Below are positions 43,190 through 52,474 of a stretch of 64,000 nt of DNA, one piece after another; within the stretch, counting starts at the first letter, position 1, and every line of letters starts with the position of its first letter. Made by a program: the position numbers and the translations under genes. The DNA is from an uncultured Coriobacteriaceae bacterium. Lineage in GTDB: Bacteria; Actinomycetota; Coriobacteriia; Coriobacteriales; Eggerthellaceae. The stretch spans positions 186,001 to 250,000 of the forward strand of contig CASFII010000006.1 of NCBI GenBank assembly GCA_949294735.1, given 5' to 3'. The notes beneath the pieces were generated by a model, which saw only the letters and a list, made by a program, of their open reading frames with translations, did no database searches and was not told where the DNA came from.

Positions 43190-44357
43190 CCGCTTCAAGC
43201 TCCTTCAAAAATGCTTCAATGTCTGCATCTGTCGCGTTTCCTGAACTCTGAGCAGCCATCAAAAGCTCTAGTAAGCTGGACATATCATAGTAATCTGTTT
43301 CGAGATTAACGGTTGTATATCCCGAAATGCTCGCAAGTTCTGCAGCTTTTTCTACGGCATCTTCTAACGTACCAATTTCATCTGCCAAACCGTTTTGAAT
43401 GCAATCAAGCCCTGTGTAGGTCATACCATTAGCTAAGACACGAACCTCTTCTTCAGTCATTTCACGACCTTCAGCTACGGTGGCAATAAACATATCGTTT
43501 ATCTGGGTTACCATCTTTTGATAAGCTTGGCGTTCCTCTTCGGTAAGAGCGCGCGTTCCATAGCTGGAATCCTTGCTGTCAGAACTCGTGATGTTTTCGA
43601 TGTTAATGCCAAGCTTATCCAGCAACTCGGAAATGTCCGTTACTTGCAACGCCGTACCAATGGATCCCACCGCGCTGCTTTGAGCCACATAGATATAGTC
43701 TGCCTGAGAAGAAATCTCATAAGCTGCACTTGCGTTCATGGATGCCGAGGAAACTACTACGGGTTTTCCAGTTTCTTCCATGAACTCACGCAGGTAGGTA
43801 GTCATTTCCTCCCCTGCAGTAGCGGTACCGCCGCCTGAATCAACACGAAGCACCAGTGCCACGATGTGCGGATTATTGGCAGCAACATCCAGCTGTTGTT
43901 TAAACCCTTCAGGACTGCAAACAGTACCGTCATACTGAATGGTGCCGTCAAGCGTAATAATTCCCACCGCATCACTGGTAAGCATGTCTACTTCTATCGA
44001 ACTGGAAGTATAAGAAGAGCTTCCACCCAAAGAAGTCATAGCAGTTGTGCAGGAATGCATTCCCATAGCGCAAAGGCAAAACAGCAAGACGACAGTCACC
44101 AGGGCTACTATCCAACCACGACTTTTCTTTGCGGGCTGCGGAGCAAAAGCAACAGGAGCACCAGGGGTGTAATAGCCATAGGTTGGCGGAACCTGGGTCT
44201 GTGGAGGTGCATAAGAGCTCTGCGCCTGATAGCCTTGCGCATAGGGCGGTTGCCCTTGAGCAGGTGAGGCCTGTGAAGCCTGTTCAGGGCTCTGCTCCCA
44301 AGAACCCTGTTCAAACTGGTTTTGATTCTGAGGATTTTCGTTGGTGTTCTGGCTCAT
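43170..44357 (-). CDS. sppA: Signal peptide peptidase SppA (S49 family)
   Basis: SppA degrades leftover signal peptides in the membrane. The 395-residue protein has a Gln/Pro/Tyr-rich cytoplasmic N-terminus (1-75), a membrane helix at about 82-105, and an S49 domain: ALVLRVDSGGGTATAGEEM near residue 165, the nucleophile Ser in VVSSASMNASAAYEISSQAD near residue 200 and a general-base Lys in TSSDSKDSSYGTRAL near residue 258. Length is close to the short (Bacillus-type) SppA plus the extra N-terminus. It lies between rho and metG. Confidence 0.93.
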   Translation of the reverse strand: MSQNTNENPQNQNQFEQGSWEQSPEQASQASPAQGQPPYAQGYQAQSSYAPPQTQVPPTYGYYTPGAPVAFAPQPAKKSRGWIVALVTVVLLFCLCAMGMHSCTTAMTSLGGSSSYTSSSIEVDMLTSDAVGIITLDGTIQYDGTVCSPEGFKQQLDVAANNPHIVALVLRVDSGGGTATAGEEMTTYLREFMEETGKPVVVSSASMNASAAYEISSQADYIYVAQSSAVGSIGTALQVTDISELLDKLGINIENITSSDSKDSSYGTRALTEEERQAYQKMVTQINDMFIATVAEGREMTEEEVRVLANGMTYTGLDCIQNGLADEIGTLEDAVEKAAELASISGYTTVNLETDYYDMSSLLELLMAAQSSGNATDADIEAFLKELEADGILSQ

Positions 44358-44365
44358 AGGGCTTC

Positions 44366-46153
44366 CTAAAGTTCGAAGTTTTCATCCAACTTTCCACGAT
44401 GCTGTGCTTTTTTGGCAGTTTTCATCAGGAATTCCTGATTATTGTCCGTCTGCTTCAAAGACTTAATCAGCATATCCATTGCGCGTTCAGTGTTGTTCAA
44501 GTTTGCCAAAATGCGACGAACTGCCCAGATAAGCGGCGCTTCCTGAGGATTGAGCAACAAGTCCTCTTTACGCGTACCACTTGCTACGGGATCAATCGCA
44601 GGGAAAATACGGCGATCTGCCAAGTTGCGGTCGAGCTTCAGTTCCATATTGCCCGTACCCTTGAACTCTTCGAAGATAACTTCATCCATCTTCGAACCCG
44701 TATCAATAAGAGCAGAAGCAAGGATAGTCAGGCTGCCGCCACCCTCAATGTTACGTGCAGCACCCAAAAAGCGTTTGGGTGGATACAAGGCCGTAGAGTC
44801 AACACCACCAGACAAAATGCGTCCCGAAGCAGGTTGTGCCAGGTTATAAGCGCGCGCCAAACGTGTAATAGAGTCAAGCAGAATAACAACATCCTGCCCT
44901 ACTTCAACTAAGCGTTTTGCGCGTTCAATAACCAGTTCAGCTACGGCAATGTGGTTTTCGCACGGCATGTCAAAGGTTGAAGAAACGACTTCACCCTTCA
45001 CACTGCGCTCCATATCCGTAACTTCCTCAGGACGTTCATCCACCAAAAGACACATCAGATGCACTTCAGGATTGTTCGCGGTAATAGATGCTGCAATATC
45101 CTTCAGAATGGTAGTTTTACCTGCTTTTGGAGGAGAAACGATCAACCCACGCTGACCTTTGCCAATAGGAGCAGTCAGGTCAATTACACGCGCCGTAATG
45201 GTGTTCTTGCCATGCTCCATCAAAAGACGTTCATCAGGATAAACTGGTGTTAAATCGGCAAACTTAGGACGGAGATGACTTTCCTCTAAAGACTTGCCGT
45301 TAATAGACGTGATTTTTTGCAGCGCTGCATATTTTTCGTTATCGCGCGCTGGACGCGTCTGGCCAATAATATAGTCGCCCTTGCGAAGTCCATTGCGACG
45401 AATGGTTGAAAGACCTACATACACGTCAGTTTCACTGGGGAGATAACCTTGCGTGCGTAAGAAGCCGTAACCATCTGCAAGAATATCCAAGATACCATGC
45501 GCTTCAACAAAACCTTCAGCCTTAGCACTCGCTTCAAAGATAGCCTCCACTAAGTCGGCTTTCTTGAGCCCTGAGACATCAAGCTCGAGCTCGGCTGCTT
45601 TTGCACGTAGCTCAGTCAATTTCAGTTCGGCTAGCTCTTCCTTGCTTACACTTGGAGCGATTTCGCGTGTTTGCTGATGAGCCCTGCGCTGACGACGAGC
45701 ACCCGCCCCTGAGCTTGCATGCTGTTTAGTTTTATTCACCTTGATAGAGGTTCGTGACGAACCATGTTCTTTTGCTTCAGGTGCTTCTGAAGCTTCCTCT
45801 TCTGCGGAGTGTGTTTCTTCAGGAGAGACGTTAGGCTTATCTTCGCTAGTCGCTTTTTTTGCGACTGACTTTTTAGTAGTACGAGCAGTCTTTTTTTCTG
45901 CGGGCTTTTCAGCGGATTCAGTAGATTCAGCGGATTCGCCCATAACTTCTACAGCTGAACTTTCCTCAACAAGCTCTTTGGGTTTTTGCACGCGCGTACG
46001 TCGCTGGGGTTTTTCATCTTTCACGGACGCTTCAGAAGATGAGCTTGCCGCCTCAGATGCTTTTGTCTTTGCTACCGTACGACGACGGGTTGGTTTTGGA
46101 GCTTCCGCTCCAACTGTTTCTGCGTTAGTTGCCTCTTCAGCTTTTTTAATCAT
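44366..46153 (-). CDS. rho: Transcription termination factor Rho with charged N-terminal extension
   Basis: Rho is a hexameric RNA helicase that ends transcription. The 595-residue protein has a 170-residue Lys/Arg/Glu/Ala/Ser-rich extension, then the Rho_N region ([20 protein letters not shown]), the RNA-binding domain with [19 protein letters not shown], Walker A in [17 protein letters not shown] near residue 330, Walker [17 protein letters not shown] near residue 415 and the R-loop [20 protein letters not shown] near 440. Such extensions are known in actinobacterial Rho. Its ATG overlaps the tal stop (ATGA). Confidence 0.96.
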   Translation of the reverse strand: MIKKAEEATNAETVGAEAPKPTRRRTVAKTKASEAASSSSEASVKDEKPQRRTRVQKPKELVEESSAVEVMGESAESTESAEKPAEKKTARTTKKSVAKKATSEDKPNVSPEETHSAEEEASEAPEAKEHGSSRTSIKVNKTKQHASSGAGARRQRRAHQQTREIAPSVSKEELAELKLTELRAKAAELELDVSGLKKADLVEAIFEASAKAEGFVEAHGILDILADGYGFLRTQGYLPSETDVYVGLSTIRRNGLRKGDYIIGQTRPARDNEKYAALQKITSINGKSLEESHLRPKFADLTPVYPDERLLMEHGKNTITARVIDLTAPIGKGQRGLIVSPPKAGKTTILKDIAASITANNPEVHLMCLLVDERPEEVTDMERSVKGEVVSSTFDMPCENHIAVAELVIERAKRLVEVGQDVVILLDSITRLARAYNLAQPASGRILSGGVDSTALYPPKRFLGAARNIEGGGSLTILASALIDTGSKMDEVIFEEFKGTGNMELKLDRNLADRRIFPAIDPVASGTRKEDLLLNPQEAPLIWAVRRILANLNNTERAMDMLIKSLKQTDNNQEFLMKTAKKAQHRGKLDENFEL

Positions 46154-46830
46154 GCGTTTTGTACTTTCTCCCAGTCTTTCATGAAGGCATCAAGGCCACG
46201 ATCGGTCAAAGGATGCTGCACACACTTTTTCAGCGTCCCAAAGGGAACGGTTGCAATATCGGCACCCATGAGTGCAGCTTGCGTAACATGATGCGCACTG
46301 CGCACAGAAGCGGCAATTATTTCTACCTGTTCACCACGAACCGTGTTTTCAGAGAAATTGTAGTTGTTGATAGCAGCTACCACCTGCGAAAGCTGCTCTA
46401 AGCCGTCTTCGGAAATGTCGTCAAAACGACCTACGAAGGGGCTAATGTAACGAGCACCAGCACGAGCAGCCATAATTGCCTGTGGAACTGTGAAGCAAAG
46501 CGTCATATTGACGGGAATGCCTTCCTTAGCCAGTGTACGAGTTGCTGCCAAACCCTCAATCATGGTAGGGATTTTTACGACAACATTCGGAGCTAATGCA
46601 GCCAATTCACGGGCATCACGCACAATTTCGTCACGCGTCATTGCAACGCTTTCCGCGGAAACTGGACCATCCACAATTTCACAAATGCGCTTAATGTGAT
46701 TGTGAAAGTCTGCCAGTTTACCACCCGTGCGCGCATACAGCGTGGGATTGGTAGTAACCCCTGCTAATACGCCCCAGCTCGCAGCTTTTTCGATTTCGCC
46801 TAAGTCGGCAGTGTCCAAGAAAAACTTCAA
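46150..46830 (-). CDS. tal: Transaldolase, small (FSA/TalC-type) form
   Basis: The enzyme transfers dihydroxyacetone units in the pentose phosphate pathway or acts as fructose-6-phosphate aldolase. The 226-residue protein starts LKFFLDTADLGEIEKA and has GVTTNPTLYARTG, VVVKIPTMIEGLAAT with the Schiff-base Lys near residue 86, and ARYISPFVGRFDDI. I chose the TTG at 46830 because AGAGGAGG lies four bases upstream; longer in-frame starts add non-family residues. It overlaps rho by four bases. The partner transketolase subunits lie at 59433-61233. Confidence 0.93.
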   Translation of the reverse strand: MKFFLDTADLGEIEKAASWGVLAGVTTNPTLYARTGGKLADFHNHIKRICEIVDGPVSAESVAMTRDEIVRDARELAALAPNVVVKIPTMIEGLAATRTLAKEGIPVNMTLCFTVPQAIMAARAGARYISPFVGRFDDISEDGLEQLSQVVAAINNYNFSENTVRGEQVEIIAASVRSAHHVTQAALMGADIATVPFGTLKKCVQHPLTDRGLDAFMKDWEKVQNA

Positions 46831-47103
46831 GGTTCCTCCTCTAAACAAGGTGTGTATAACCAGTACGTCTGCACGTACCAATAACTAAAGAAATGTGAAA
46901 GAACGGATTAATTGATTTACTTCCTTGGGGATTAATAAGAACGGATTCATCTTAGCACATAGCAAGCCGTGTTCAAGCGCTCTAATTATGCAGATACTTA
47001 AAGAATAGTGCTTCTTTTACACAAAACTATCTCTGATGCATAAAATATACCTAAGCTTTTCCAAAGGATTTGCTATACGTTTCCTACTTTTGGAGTTTTC
47101 GTC

Positions 47104-48153
47104 ATGAAGCAAGAAGAAACACGATCAAACTTAGAATCTGACGTTTGTCTTTCAGGGGGCACCCTTGCAGGACTTACTGATTTGGGGGCATTCGGAATAG
47201 GTCACGCGCAAAGCAAAGAAGCTGGCACTGGGTGTACGGTTGTTGTCGCCCCCAAAGGAGCAACCTGTGGCGTAGACGTACGCGGCGGAGGTCCCGCAAC
47301 GCGGGAAACCGATCTTCTTAAGCCAGAAAACATGATTGAACAAGTGCACGCCGTTGTCCTTTCAGGTGGCAGCGCTTTTGGTTTAGAAGCAAGCTGCGGC
47401 GTTATGGATACGCTTGCCGAACGTAGAATTGGATTTGAACTAGGCAGCGCTTATGTTCCCATTGTGGTGGGAGCCTGTCTGTTTGACCTCCTGGTAGGAA
47501 AGCCAGAACACCCCGACAAAACAATGGGGGCCCAAGCCGCTGAAGCAGCACTTGCACAGTGGGAAGCAAAACAGCTTGGAAAAAATGTTTCCGACCTTGA
47601 GCAAGGCAACGTGGGTGCCGGTACTGGTGCTACCGTCGGTAAATTGTTAGCACCTGAAGCTGCTATGAAATCTGGTTTTGGTTACGCCTGCACAAAAGTG
47701 GATGACCTCGTAGTGGCAGCTTTGGTAGCCGTGAACGCTTTGGGTCACGTTCGCGACATGCAAGGAAATTGGATCGCGGGCTGTTTGCACGAAGGCGCCA
47801 CGGTATTATCGCCCGAAGAAGCTATTCGTCTTTCAACCTTTGCTTCCCCATCTGAATCAACTCCCTGCACTAACACAACTATCGGCGTAGTACTCACCAA
47901 TGCAAAGCTAACAAAGGCGCAAGCAACCAAAATTGCATCCACCACTCATGACGCATATGCCCGCGCTATCAAGCCTGTACACACCTCAAATGATGGTGAC
48001 ACTATTTTCACCTTTGCGTCTGGTGAAGTGGAATCTATGCCCGATACGGTTGCCTTCTTGGCAACCGAAGCAATGCAGCAGGCCATCATAAATGCGGTAA
48101 CAAACGCGCAGGGTGCCTACGGATTAAAGGCACCCTGCAATCTCTTATCTTAA
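47104..48153 (+). CDS. P1/S58-family peptidase (DmpA-like aminopeptidase)
   Basis: This N-terminal nucleophile hydrolase family cuts itself into two chains and acts as an aminopeptidase or beta-peptidase. The 349-residue protein has CTVVVAPKGATCGVDVRGGG near residue 45, VVLSGGSAFGLEASCGV near residue 84, the GNVGAGTGATVGK loop near residue 168 and the putative self-cleavage site CTNTTIGVVLTNAKL near residue 260. A GGAG site precedes the ATG. It is transcribed alone on the plus strand between tal and the convergent solute-binding lipoprotein gene. Substrate is unknown. Confidence 0.92.
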   Translation: MKQEETRSNLESDVCLSGGTLAGLTDLGAFGIGHAQSKEAGTGCTVVVAPKGATCGVDVRGGGPATRETDLLKPENMIEQVHAVVLSGGSAFGLEASCGVMDTLAERRIGFELGSAYVPIVVGACLFDLLVGKPEHPDKTMGAQAAEAALAQWEAKQLGKNVSDLEQGNVGAGTGATVGKLLAPEAAMKSGFGYACTKVDDLVVAALVAVNALGHVRDMQGNWIAGCLHEGATVLSPEEAIRLSTFASPSESTPCTNTTIGVVLTNAKLTKAQATKIASTTHDAYARAIKPVHTSNDGDTIFTFASGEVESMPDTVAFLATEAMQQAIINAVTNAQGAYGLKAPCNLLS

Positions 48154-48187
48154 GAGGATAAACGGTTCGCAAAAGATTATCTAGAAA

Positions 48188-49075
48188 TTAAGCAGCGGCT
48201 TCTTCTTCGGTATCAGCCTCGTTGTCTGCCGTATCGGCCGTATCAGTGCCGGTAGTTGCACCAGCCGTCAAAGCAACACCCTCAAGGTCGACATGTCCAT
48301 CGAGCCATTTTTGCTCAATGAGAGAAATGACCCCATTCGAAGTGAGCGTTTGGATAGTTGCAGTAACTGTATTTTGCAACTCAGCGTTATCGGTTAACAC
48401 GCCCACACAATAACCACCAGCAGGTTGCAGTAAAGCAACAATGTTTGCTTGAGCACCAGCCTGATCAACTGCATACAAGGCCTTGATTGCGTCAGAGGCC
48501 ATATAGTCAACTGAACCATTCAGAAGCGTGTCTACCGCTTCGGTTAAATCAGTGGTGGACGTAAGCGATTGTTCGCCAAACTCATTCATGACTGCCCACG
48601 CACTCTTAGAAGAAACCTGCGCTACAAAGGTGGAACCTGATTTTGCTTCAGGAACGCCTTTGCTTTCGTCAGTAGCTAGCAGAACCACACCAGTTTGCAG
48701 ATAGATATCTGACTTCCAGAAATTGTCGTTTGACGACTGGTCAATACCCATAACGATATCAACGCTGCCATCATTAAGGGCTGTCTCAGGATCCGCGCCA
48801 ACGTCAACTAACGTAAGCTTTAAACCCAATTCGTCGGCTATTGCAGCAGCAATGTCAACATCAATACCGACAATTTTATTATCAAGCATGCCTGCTAAAG
48901 GAGCGTTGGTGGTGTCAACACCAACACGAAGAACTCCATCTTCCCCAATAGTAGGTGTAGAAACCTGCGGATCCTTAGACTCAGGTTCATAGGTTTGATT
49001 ACCAGAGCAGCCCGCCAAAAGACCTACCGAAGCCAACAACATGCCGCTCAGTATCAAAGCTACTATACGCTTCAT
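48188..49075 (-). CDS. Solute-binding lipoprotein of an amino-acid-type ABC transporter (orphan)
   Basis: The 295-residue protein has a lipoprotein signal ending LLASVGLLAGCSGNQ (lipobox LAGC near residue 23) and a periplasmic-binding-protein type II fold: VLRVGVDTTNAPLAGM near residue 47, GIDVDIAAAIADELGLKL near 70 and VDIVMGIDQSSND near 105. The C-terminus is an acidic Thr/Asp/Glu/Ala tail. The ATG at 49075 follows GGAGGGG. No permease or ATPase gene is nearby, so the partner transporter must be elsewhere. The ligand is not decidable, though amino acids are typical. A leader of about 250 bases precedes it. Confidence 0.9.
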   Translation of the reverse strand: MKRIVALILSGMLLASVGLLAGCSGNQTYEPESKDPQVSTPTIGEDGVLRVGVDTTNAPLAGMLDNKIVGIDVDIAAAIADELGLKLTLVDVGADPETALNDGSVDIVMGIDQSSNDNFWKSDIYLQTGVVLLATDESKGVPEAKSGSTFVAQVSSKSAWAVMNEFGEQSLTSTTDLTEAVDTLLNGSVDYMASDAIKALYAVDQAGAQANIVALLQPAGGYCVGVLTDNAELQNTVTATIQTLTSNGVISLIEQKWLDGHVDLEGVALTAGATTGTDTADTADNEADTEEEAAA

Positions 49076-49337
49076 AGCACCCCTCCATTTGTTCTTCGCT
49101 CCTTTTGGCTGACCTAATCTTTGCCCCCACACTCGCGCACTGGGGTTCAGCTTGCACCTACACCCTCTCGTTCGCGCGACCGTATGCCGCAAACAACGAA
49201 CGGTACGTCTTACTCCTAGGACGCGCCATGCTCGCAGAAACCTGCTTACGTGGATCCTTTTGACCGCGTCTGCCTTGGACTAGGGATGCCTGAGCATTCC
49301 CGCAATTACAGACCCAAAAGAAGCGTTCCTAAGTTTA
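49076..49337 (-). promoter_or_regulatory. Long GC-rich structured leader of the solute-binding lipoprotein gene
   Basis: A stretch of about 250 bases with no supported gene precedes the lipoprotein start. Visible minus-strand hairpins are at 49283-49301 (GGGAATGC with GCATCCC, one bulge), 49234-49245 (GCAG/CTGC) and 49125-49145 (CCCCA/TGGGG). Two mutually exclusive pairings overlap at 49169-49204 (CGTTCG/CGAACG or ACCGT/ACGGT). A TAAACT box at 49332-49337 is a possible -10 promoter element with no good -35. It matches no riboswitch or small RNA that I recognise. Confidence 0.45.
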
Positions 49338-49567
49338 CCAGATTGCGAAAACATCTGCGCATTTTGCTTCAAATCTACGGGCGCAGGTGATGTTTCATTG
49401 TTGGAGACGTGCGAAAGCTTGCTTGTTTTTTGCTAGATTTCTGCACAAGCTTTGAGAGAAACCTGAGATTTTGTAAGAGCTTTCCGTAAACTTAGTGCTT
49501 GAGATACGACAGACACCTGCTCTTCACCTGCTAGCTTCCCGGTTGAGTTTCTTTCTACACTGAAACC
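49338..49567. other. Intergenic region between the lipoprotein leader and comF
   Basis: These 230 bases hold no supported gene. A perfect eight-base inverted repeat, AAAGCTTG (49414-49421) and CAAGCTTT (49446-49453), has a 24-base spacer. A TACACT box (49556-49561) lies just before comF. Nothing else is recognisable. Confidence 0.4.
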
Positions 49568-50263
49568 ATGATAGAAGTGATGCAATTTCTCAAGGAAGCC
49601 ATTGAAGAAACCCTCTGGGCGACTCGTTGCGTCATCTGTGACGAACAAGGAACACTTCTTTGTGAAACATGTACACAGAACCTGTCCTACATTGACCAAA
49701 ACCTTGCCTGTCCGCGCTGCGGCGAGCCCTACGGCATCCAACAATGCTGCAACTGCACACCCTATTCCCCTTCCTTCACAAGCGGTCATAGCGTGGTTTT
49801 ATTAGACGAGCGTGCTCGAGCAATTGTCCGCGCTTACAAAGACCAAGGGGAACAACGCTTGGCCGCCTTTATGGGGCAAAGTATTGCTCAGCTGGTTTCG
49901 CCAGAAGAACGAAAGGCAATTCAGCTTATAACTCACATACCCGCCACAAAAAGTGCCTATCGTCGGAGGGGTTTTGATCATGCGGAGAAAATAGCTCAGG
50001 AGGTAAGTCTTTCCCTTACTATCCCTGCCTATAGCGTCTTTATGCGTCCCAAAAACATAGACCAAAGGAAACTAGGGAGAAAAGGACGCCTCAGTAACAT
50101 GAAAGGACGATTTAAGGTGCTTCCAGGCATCAGCCTACCTCACACCATACTCTTAGTTGATGATGTGTTCACCACAGGCGCAACGCTTTGCGCTGCAACT
50201 GAAACACTAAAGGAAGCAGGGGTAGCTCAGGTTTTTTGCGCTACCTTCGCCAGAACATACTAA
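49568..50263 (+). CDS. comF: ComF-family phosphoribosyltransferase-like protein
   Basis: ComF takes part in DNA uptake during competence in several bacteria, and its partner DprA is also in this window. The 231-residue protein has an N-terminal zinc-binding region with CVICDEQGTLLCETC and CPRCGEPYGIQQCCNC, then a PRTase domain: VRAYKDQGEQRLAAFMG-type segment near residue 89, RRRGFDHAEKIAQ near residue 137 and the PRPP loop ILLVDDVFTTGATL near residue 194. No Shine-Dalgarno is seen and a TACACT box ends seven bases before the ATG, so it may be translated from a leaderless mRNA. Its stop overlaps the convergent NifX-like gene stop. Confidence 0.92.
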   Translation: MIEVMQFLKEAIEETLWATRCVICDEQGTLLCETCTQNLSYIDQNLACPRCGEPYGIQQCCNCTPYSPSFTSGHSVVLLDERARAIVRAYKDQGEQRLAAFMGQSIAQLVSPEERKAIQLITHIPATKSAYRRRGFDHAEKIAQEVSLSLTIPAYSVFMRPKNIDQRKLGRKGRLSNMKGRFKVLPGISLPHTILLVDDVFTTGATLCAATETLKEAGVAQVFCATFARTY

Positions 50264-50625
50264 GCAAATTGCTCTTCCAGCGCATCCGAAGAACCTTGAG
50301 GATGGCACATTTCATCCACCCCGATAAGCGTGCTGGACAAATAAGAATCGACAACTGCCTTTGGACTGCCCTCTACCCCAGAAACAACCTCAATATCTGC
50401 ATAACAAAGCTGTTTTGCGATGTCGGCTTCTACACCATGAGAAATAAATACTTGCACGCCTAAATCATGAAGCAAATCTGCCAATTCAATAGCGTCAACC
50501 TGAGGATTGGGTAAATTCTGGCACCCGATTACAATGCCCTTTGAAACGGTATACACCATGAAACTTTCGCAATAAAGCGCATGGAGGGCAGTTTCTAAGC
50601 CATCACACGCAACTGCAATCTTCAT
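50260..50625 (-). CDS. NifX/NifB-C-type dinitrogenase iron-molybdenum cofactor domain protein
   Basis: The 121-residue protein is a stand-alone domain of the NifX/VnfX/NAFY type. It starts MKIAVACDGLETALHALYCE, then LADLLHDLGVQVFISHGVEA and ends with an acidic tail. In other bacteria such proteins bind iron-molybdenum or iron-sulfur precursors, but no nif genes are here, and many non-fixing anaerobes carry them with unknown role. The ATG at 50625 follows GGAGGATAC. The stop codon overlaps the comF stop tail to tail by two bases. Confidence 0.8.
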   Translation of the reverse strand: MKIAVACDGLETALHALYCESFMVYTVSKGIVIGCQNLPNPQVDAIELADLLHDLGVQVFISHGVEADIAKQLCYADIEVVSGVEGSPKAVVDSYLSSTLIGVDEMCHPQGSSDALEEQFA

Positions 50626-50738
50626 GTATCCTCCGCTCATTGGGTCTTTCTTGACAATCTTTTCGGATTGAAGCTTCCCTCACTTTAAACCCCCTCTGCC
50701 TCTTTTTTTGTGAGAGAGTGGATTTAAGGAACGTCTAA

Positions 50739-50882
50739 ATGGATAAATGGCAAAATCTCCCACAATTACCACGGCGAGCGGAAGTTTTGAGCGGCGAACT
50801 GCGCAAAGTGGACAGGAAGGCGCAGAGCACCTACCTCAAAAGAAGTCGCTGCTTGCATACCACAAAGCAACAGCCAAGTTAG
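50739..50882 (+). CDS. Possible small basic protein, 47 residues
   Basis: A short frame starts at ATG 50739 with AAGGA eight bases upstream. It ends in TAG at 50880-50882, overlapping the stop of the convergent glycosyltransferase gene by two bases, the same tail-to-tail arrangement as comF and the NifX-like gene. The product is rich in Lys, Arg and Gln (MDKWQNLPQLPRRAEVLSGE at its start). I know no homologue. A second overlapping frame (50747-50938) has a poorer start. It may not be real. Confidence 0.3.
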   Translation: MDKWQNLPQLPRRAEVLSGELRKVDRKAQSTYLKRSRCLHTTKQQPS

Positions 50883-52408
50883 CGCGTATGCGCTGGACGA
50901 CCACCCCAATAGAAGTGAACAAAATGCTTACGGCGTAAATCGTCGTTAAGAACTGGTTCTTTTTTCGCCAACTCAAATGCAGCGCGTGCTATATCTAAAG
51001 CCGCATCAGGCTTACGCAAGTAGGAACCATTAACCAGCATCGAACGAGCACTTTGCGGGTTTTCATTGATGGTTTTCAGCGCTCCAACCAATTCTCGAGG
51101 AGTAGTCACATGCATAGCAGCACCAAGGGACGTAAGCGTTATAACGTTCACTTTTTCCTGCCCATATGCTCGACCTAACAAAATCATCGGAACTTGCGAG
51201 CAGAGACATTCGGTCACCGTTAAGCCACCTGATTTACACACCACCAAATCGCTCGCAGCCATCAGTGCAGCAATATCCTCCACATAATCCAACACAGTCA
51301 TGTTGTTTAAATCATATTCTTCGCATTCACGTCGGAGATGATTTGAATACGTACTGTCACGGCCTGCAATAAAAACCAAATGCATATTATTAAGCGAATG
51401 CACGTAAGGCAGTGCTTTATCCAACGCTTCGCGAAACCGAACATACGGCTGCGGCAAATAAGCCCCCGCTAAAACCAGGACGATTTGTTTATCAAGCGGT
51501 AAGCCTTTTTCTTTACGAACCTGTTCTCTATCATAAGTTTCACGAAAAGCGGGACGCGTAGGAATACCTGTAATACGGATGCGATCTTCAGGAACCTTAC
51601 GAGGGCGCAGGGTCTCCGCCATAGATTCATTAGCTACACAGAACATGTCCGTATGAAGATGCGGCCACAGACCTTCTGTTTCATAGTCGGTCGGTACACA
51701 CAAAATGGGAAAATGATCACCTGTAAGCATGCGTGCCCCTACCGTGGCATTAGCGGCGGTAATGTGTGTACAAATTACCGCTAAGGGTCGCGTTTCCTTT
51801 ATCAGCTGAGTAAATCTGGGGAACATAATACGATTCCAAATGGTTCCGCCACCCCAGAGCAACCGGCCCGTAAAGGTATAGCGCCAGGTAAGGTCATAGA
51901 ACGGACGAGTGGCGCCCGTAAACATCGAAGCAGTTTTGTTACCGTCAATAGGAATACGACCATAGTCCAAGATATCAAGCACCTCAATCTTGAGGTTCTT
52001 GGGCACCTCGCACCCTTGAGTGATTTCAAGATCCTCACTATCGCGAAGCATTTCTAATGCCTGCCCCACCGCCTTTGCTGCGCTTCTATGTCCAGAGCCA
52101 ACAGAAGCATGGACAACCAACACCGTAGTACGTGGTGGCTCAGGTAAAAAGGTTGGGAGCGGAGGGGTTGTAGAAGGCGACTCCAAGAGTGCATCTTCGT
52201 TCGAAGCGACTAATTCGTTCGAAGGTGTTTCTTCGTTTGAAGTAATTGATTCGTTTGAAGGTACTCCTTTATTTGGAGTATTTAAATCATCCAGAAGAGT
52301 TTCTTCACCTGAAGCGTTAGTTCCAGAAAAACTGGCAACTTCTGAAGTTTCCAAAGCTTCAGTTTCTAAGGATTCTTCGGGTATGTCGCTACGTACGTCT
52401 TTTTGCAT
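50879..52408 (-). CDS. MGDG synthase/UgtP-like glycosyltransferase with acidic N-terminal repeats
   Basis: The enzyme is a GT28-type transferase related to processive diacylglycerol glucosyltransferases and MGDG synthases, so it probably makes glycolipids. Of 509 residues, 1-95 are a Ser/Asn/Glu/Thr-rich low-complexity region with repeated SNE units. The core begins VLVVHASVGSGHRSAAKAVG near residue 97, then ICVPTDYETEGLWPHLHTD-like sequence near residue 235 and the donor-binding segment SDLVVCKSGGLTVTECLCSQ near residue 390. The ATG at 52408 has no Shine-Dalgarno. The lipid acceptor and sugar are inferred from the family only. Confidence 0.85.
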   Translation of the reverse strand: MQKDVRSDIPEESLETEALETSEVASFSGTNASGEETLLDDLNTPNKGVPSNESITSNEETPSNELVASNEDALLESPSTTPPLPTFLPEPPRTTVLVVHASVGSGHRSAAKAVGQALEMLRDSEDLEITQGCEVPKNLKIEVLDILDYGRIPIDGNKTASMFTGATRPFYDLTWRYTFTGRLLWGGGTIWNRIMFPRFTQLIKETRPLAVICTHITAANATVGARMLTGDHFPILCVPTDYETEGLWPHLHTDMFCVANESMAETLRPRKVPEDRIRITGIPTRPAFRETYDREQVRKEKGLPLDKQIVLVLAGAYLPQPYVRFREALDKALPYVHSLNNMHLVFIAGRDSTYSNHLRRECEEYDLNNMTVLDYVEDIAALMAASDLVVCKSGGLTVTECLCSQVPMILLGRAYGQEKVNVITLTSLGAAMHVTTPRELVGALKTINENPQSARSMLVNGSYLRKPDAALDIARAAFELAKKEPVLNDDLRRKHFVHFYWGGRPAHTR

Positions 52409-52474
52409 ATCCAAATAATAACACGCACCTGCTCAAGCGAAACTTTACAGCTTGGAAACTCCTAAACAAACAAA

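Noticed and set aside
49076-49192. 39-residue N-terminal extension on the solute-binding lipoprotein
   Set aside because: The ATG at 49075 has a strong ribosome site and begins a proper lipoprotein signal; the upstream residues are Arg/Cys-rich leader translation.
49076-49337. RNase P, tmRNA, SRP RNA or 6S RNA in the lipoprotein leader
   Set aside because: None of the conserved cores (for example the RNase P GAGGAAAGTCC or the SRP GGAAGGAAGCAGCC type) is present. 6S RNA could not be excluded fully but no long central-bubble helix was seen.
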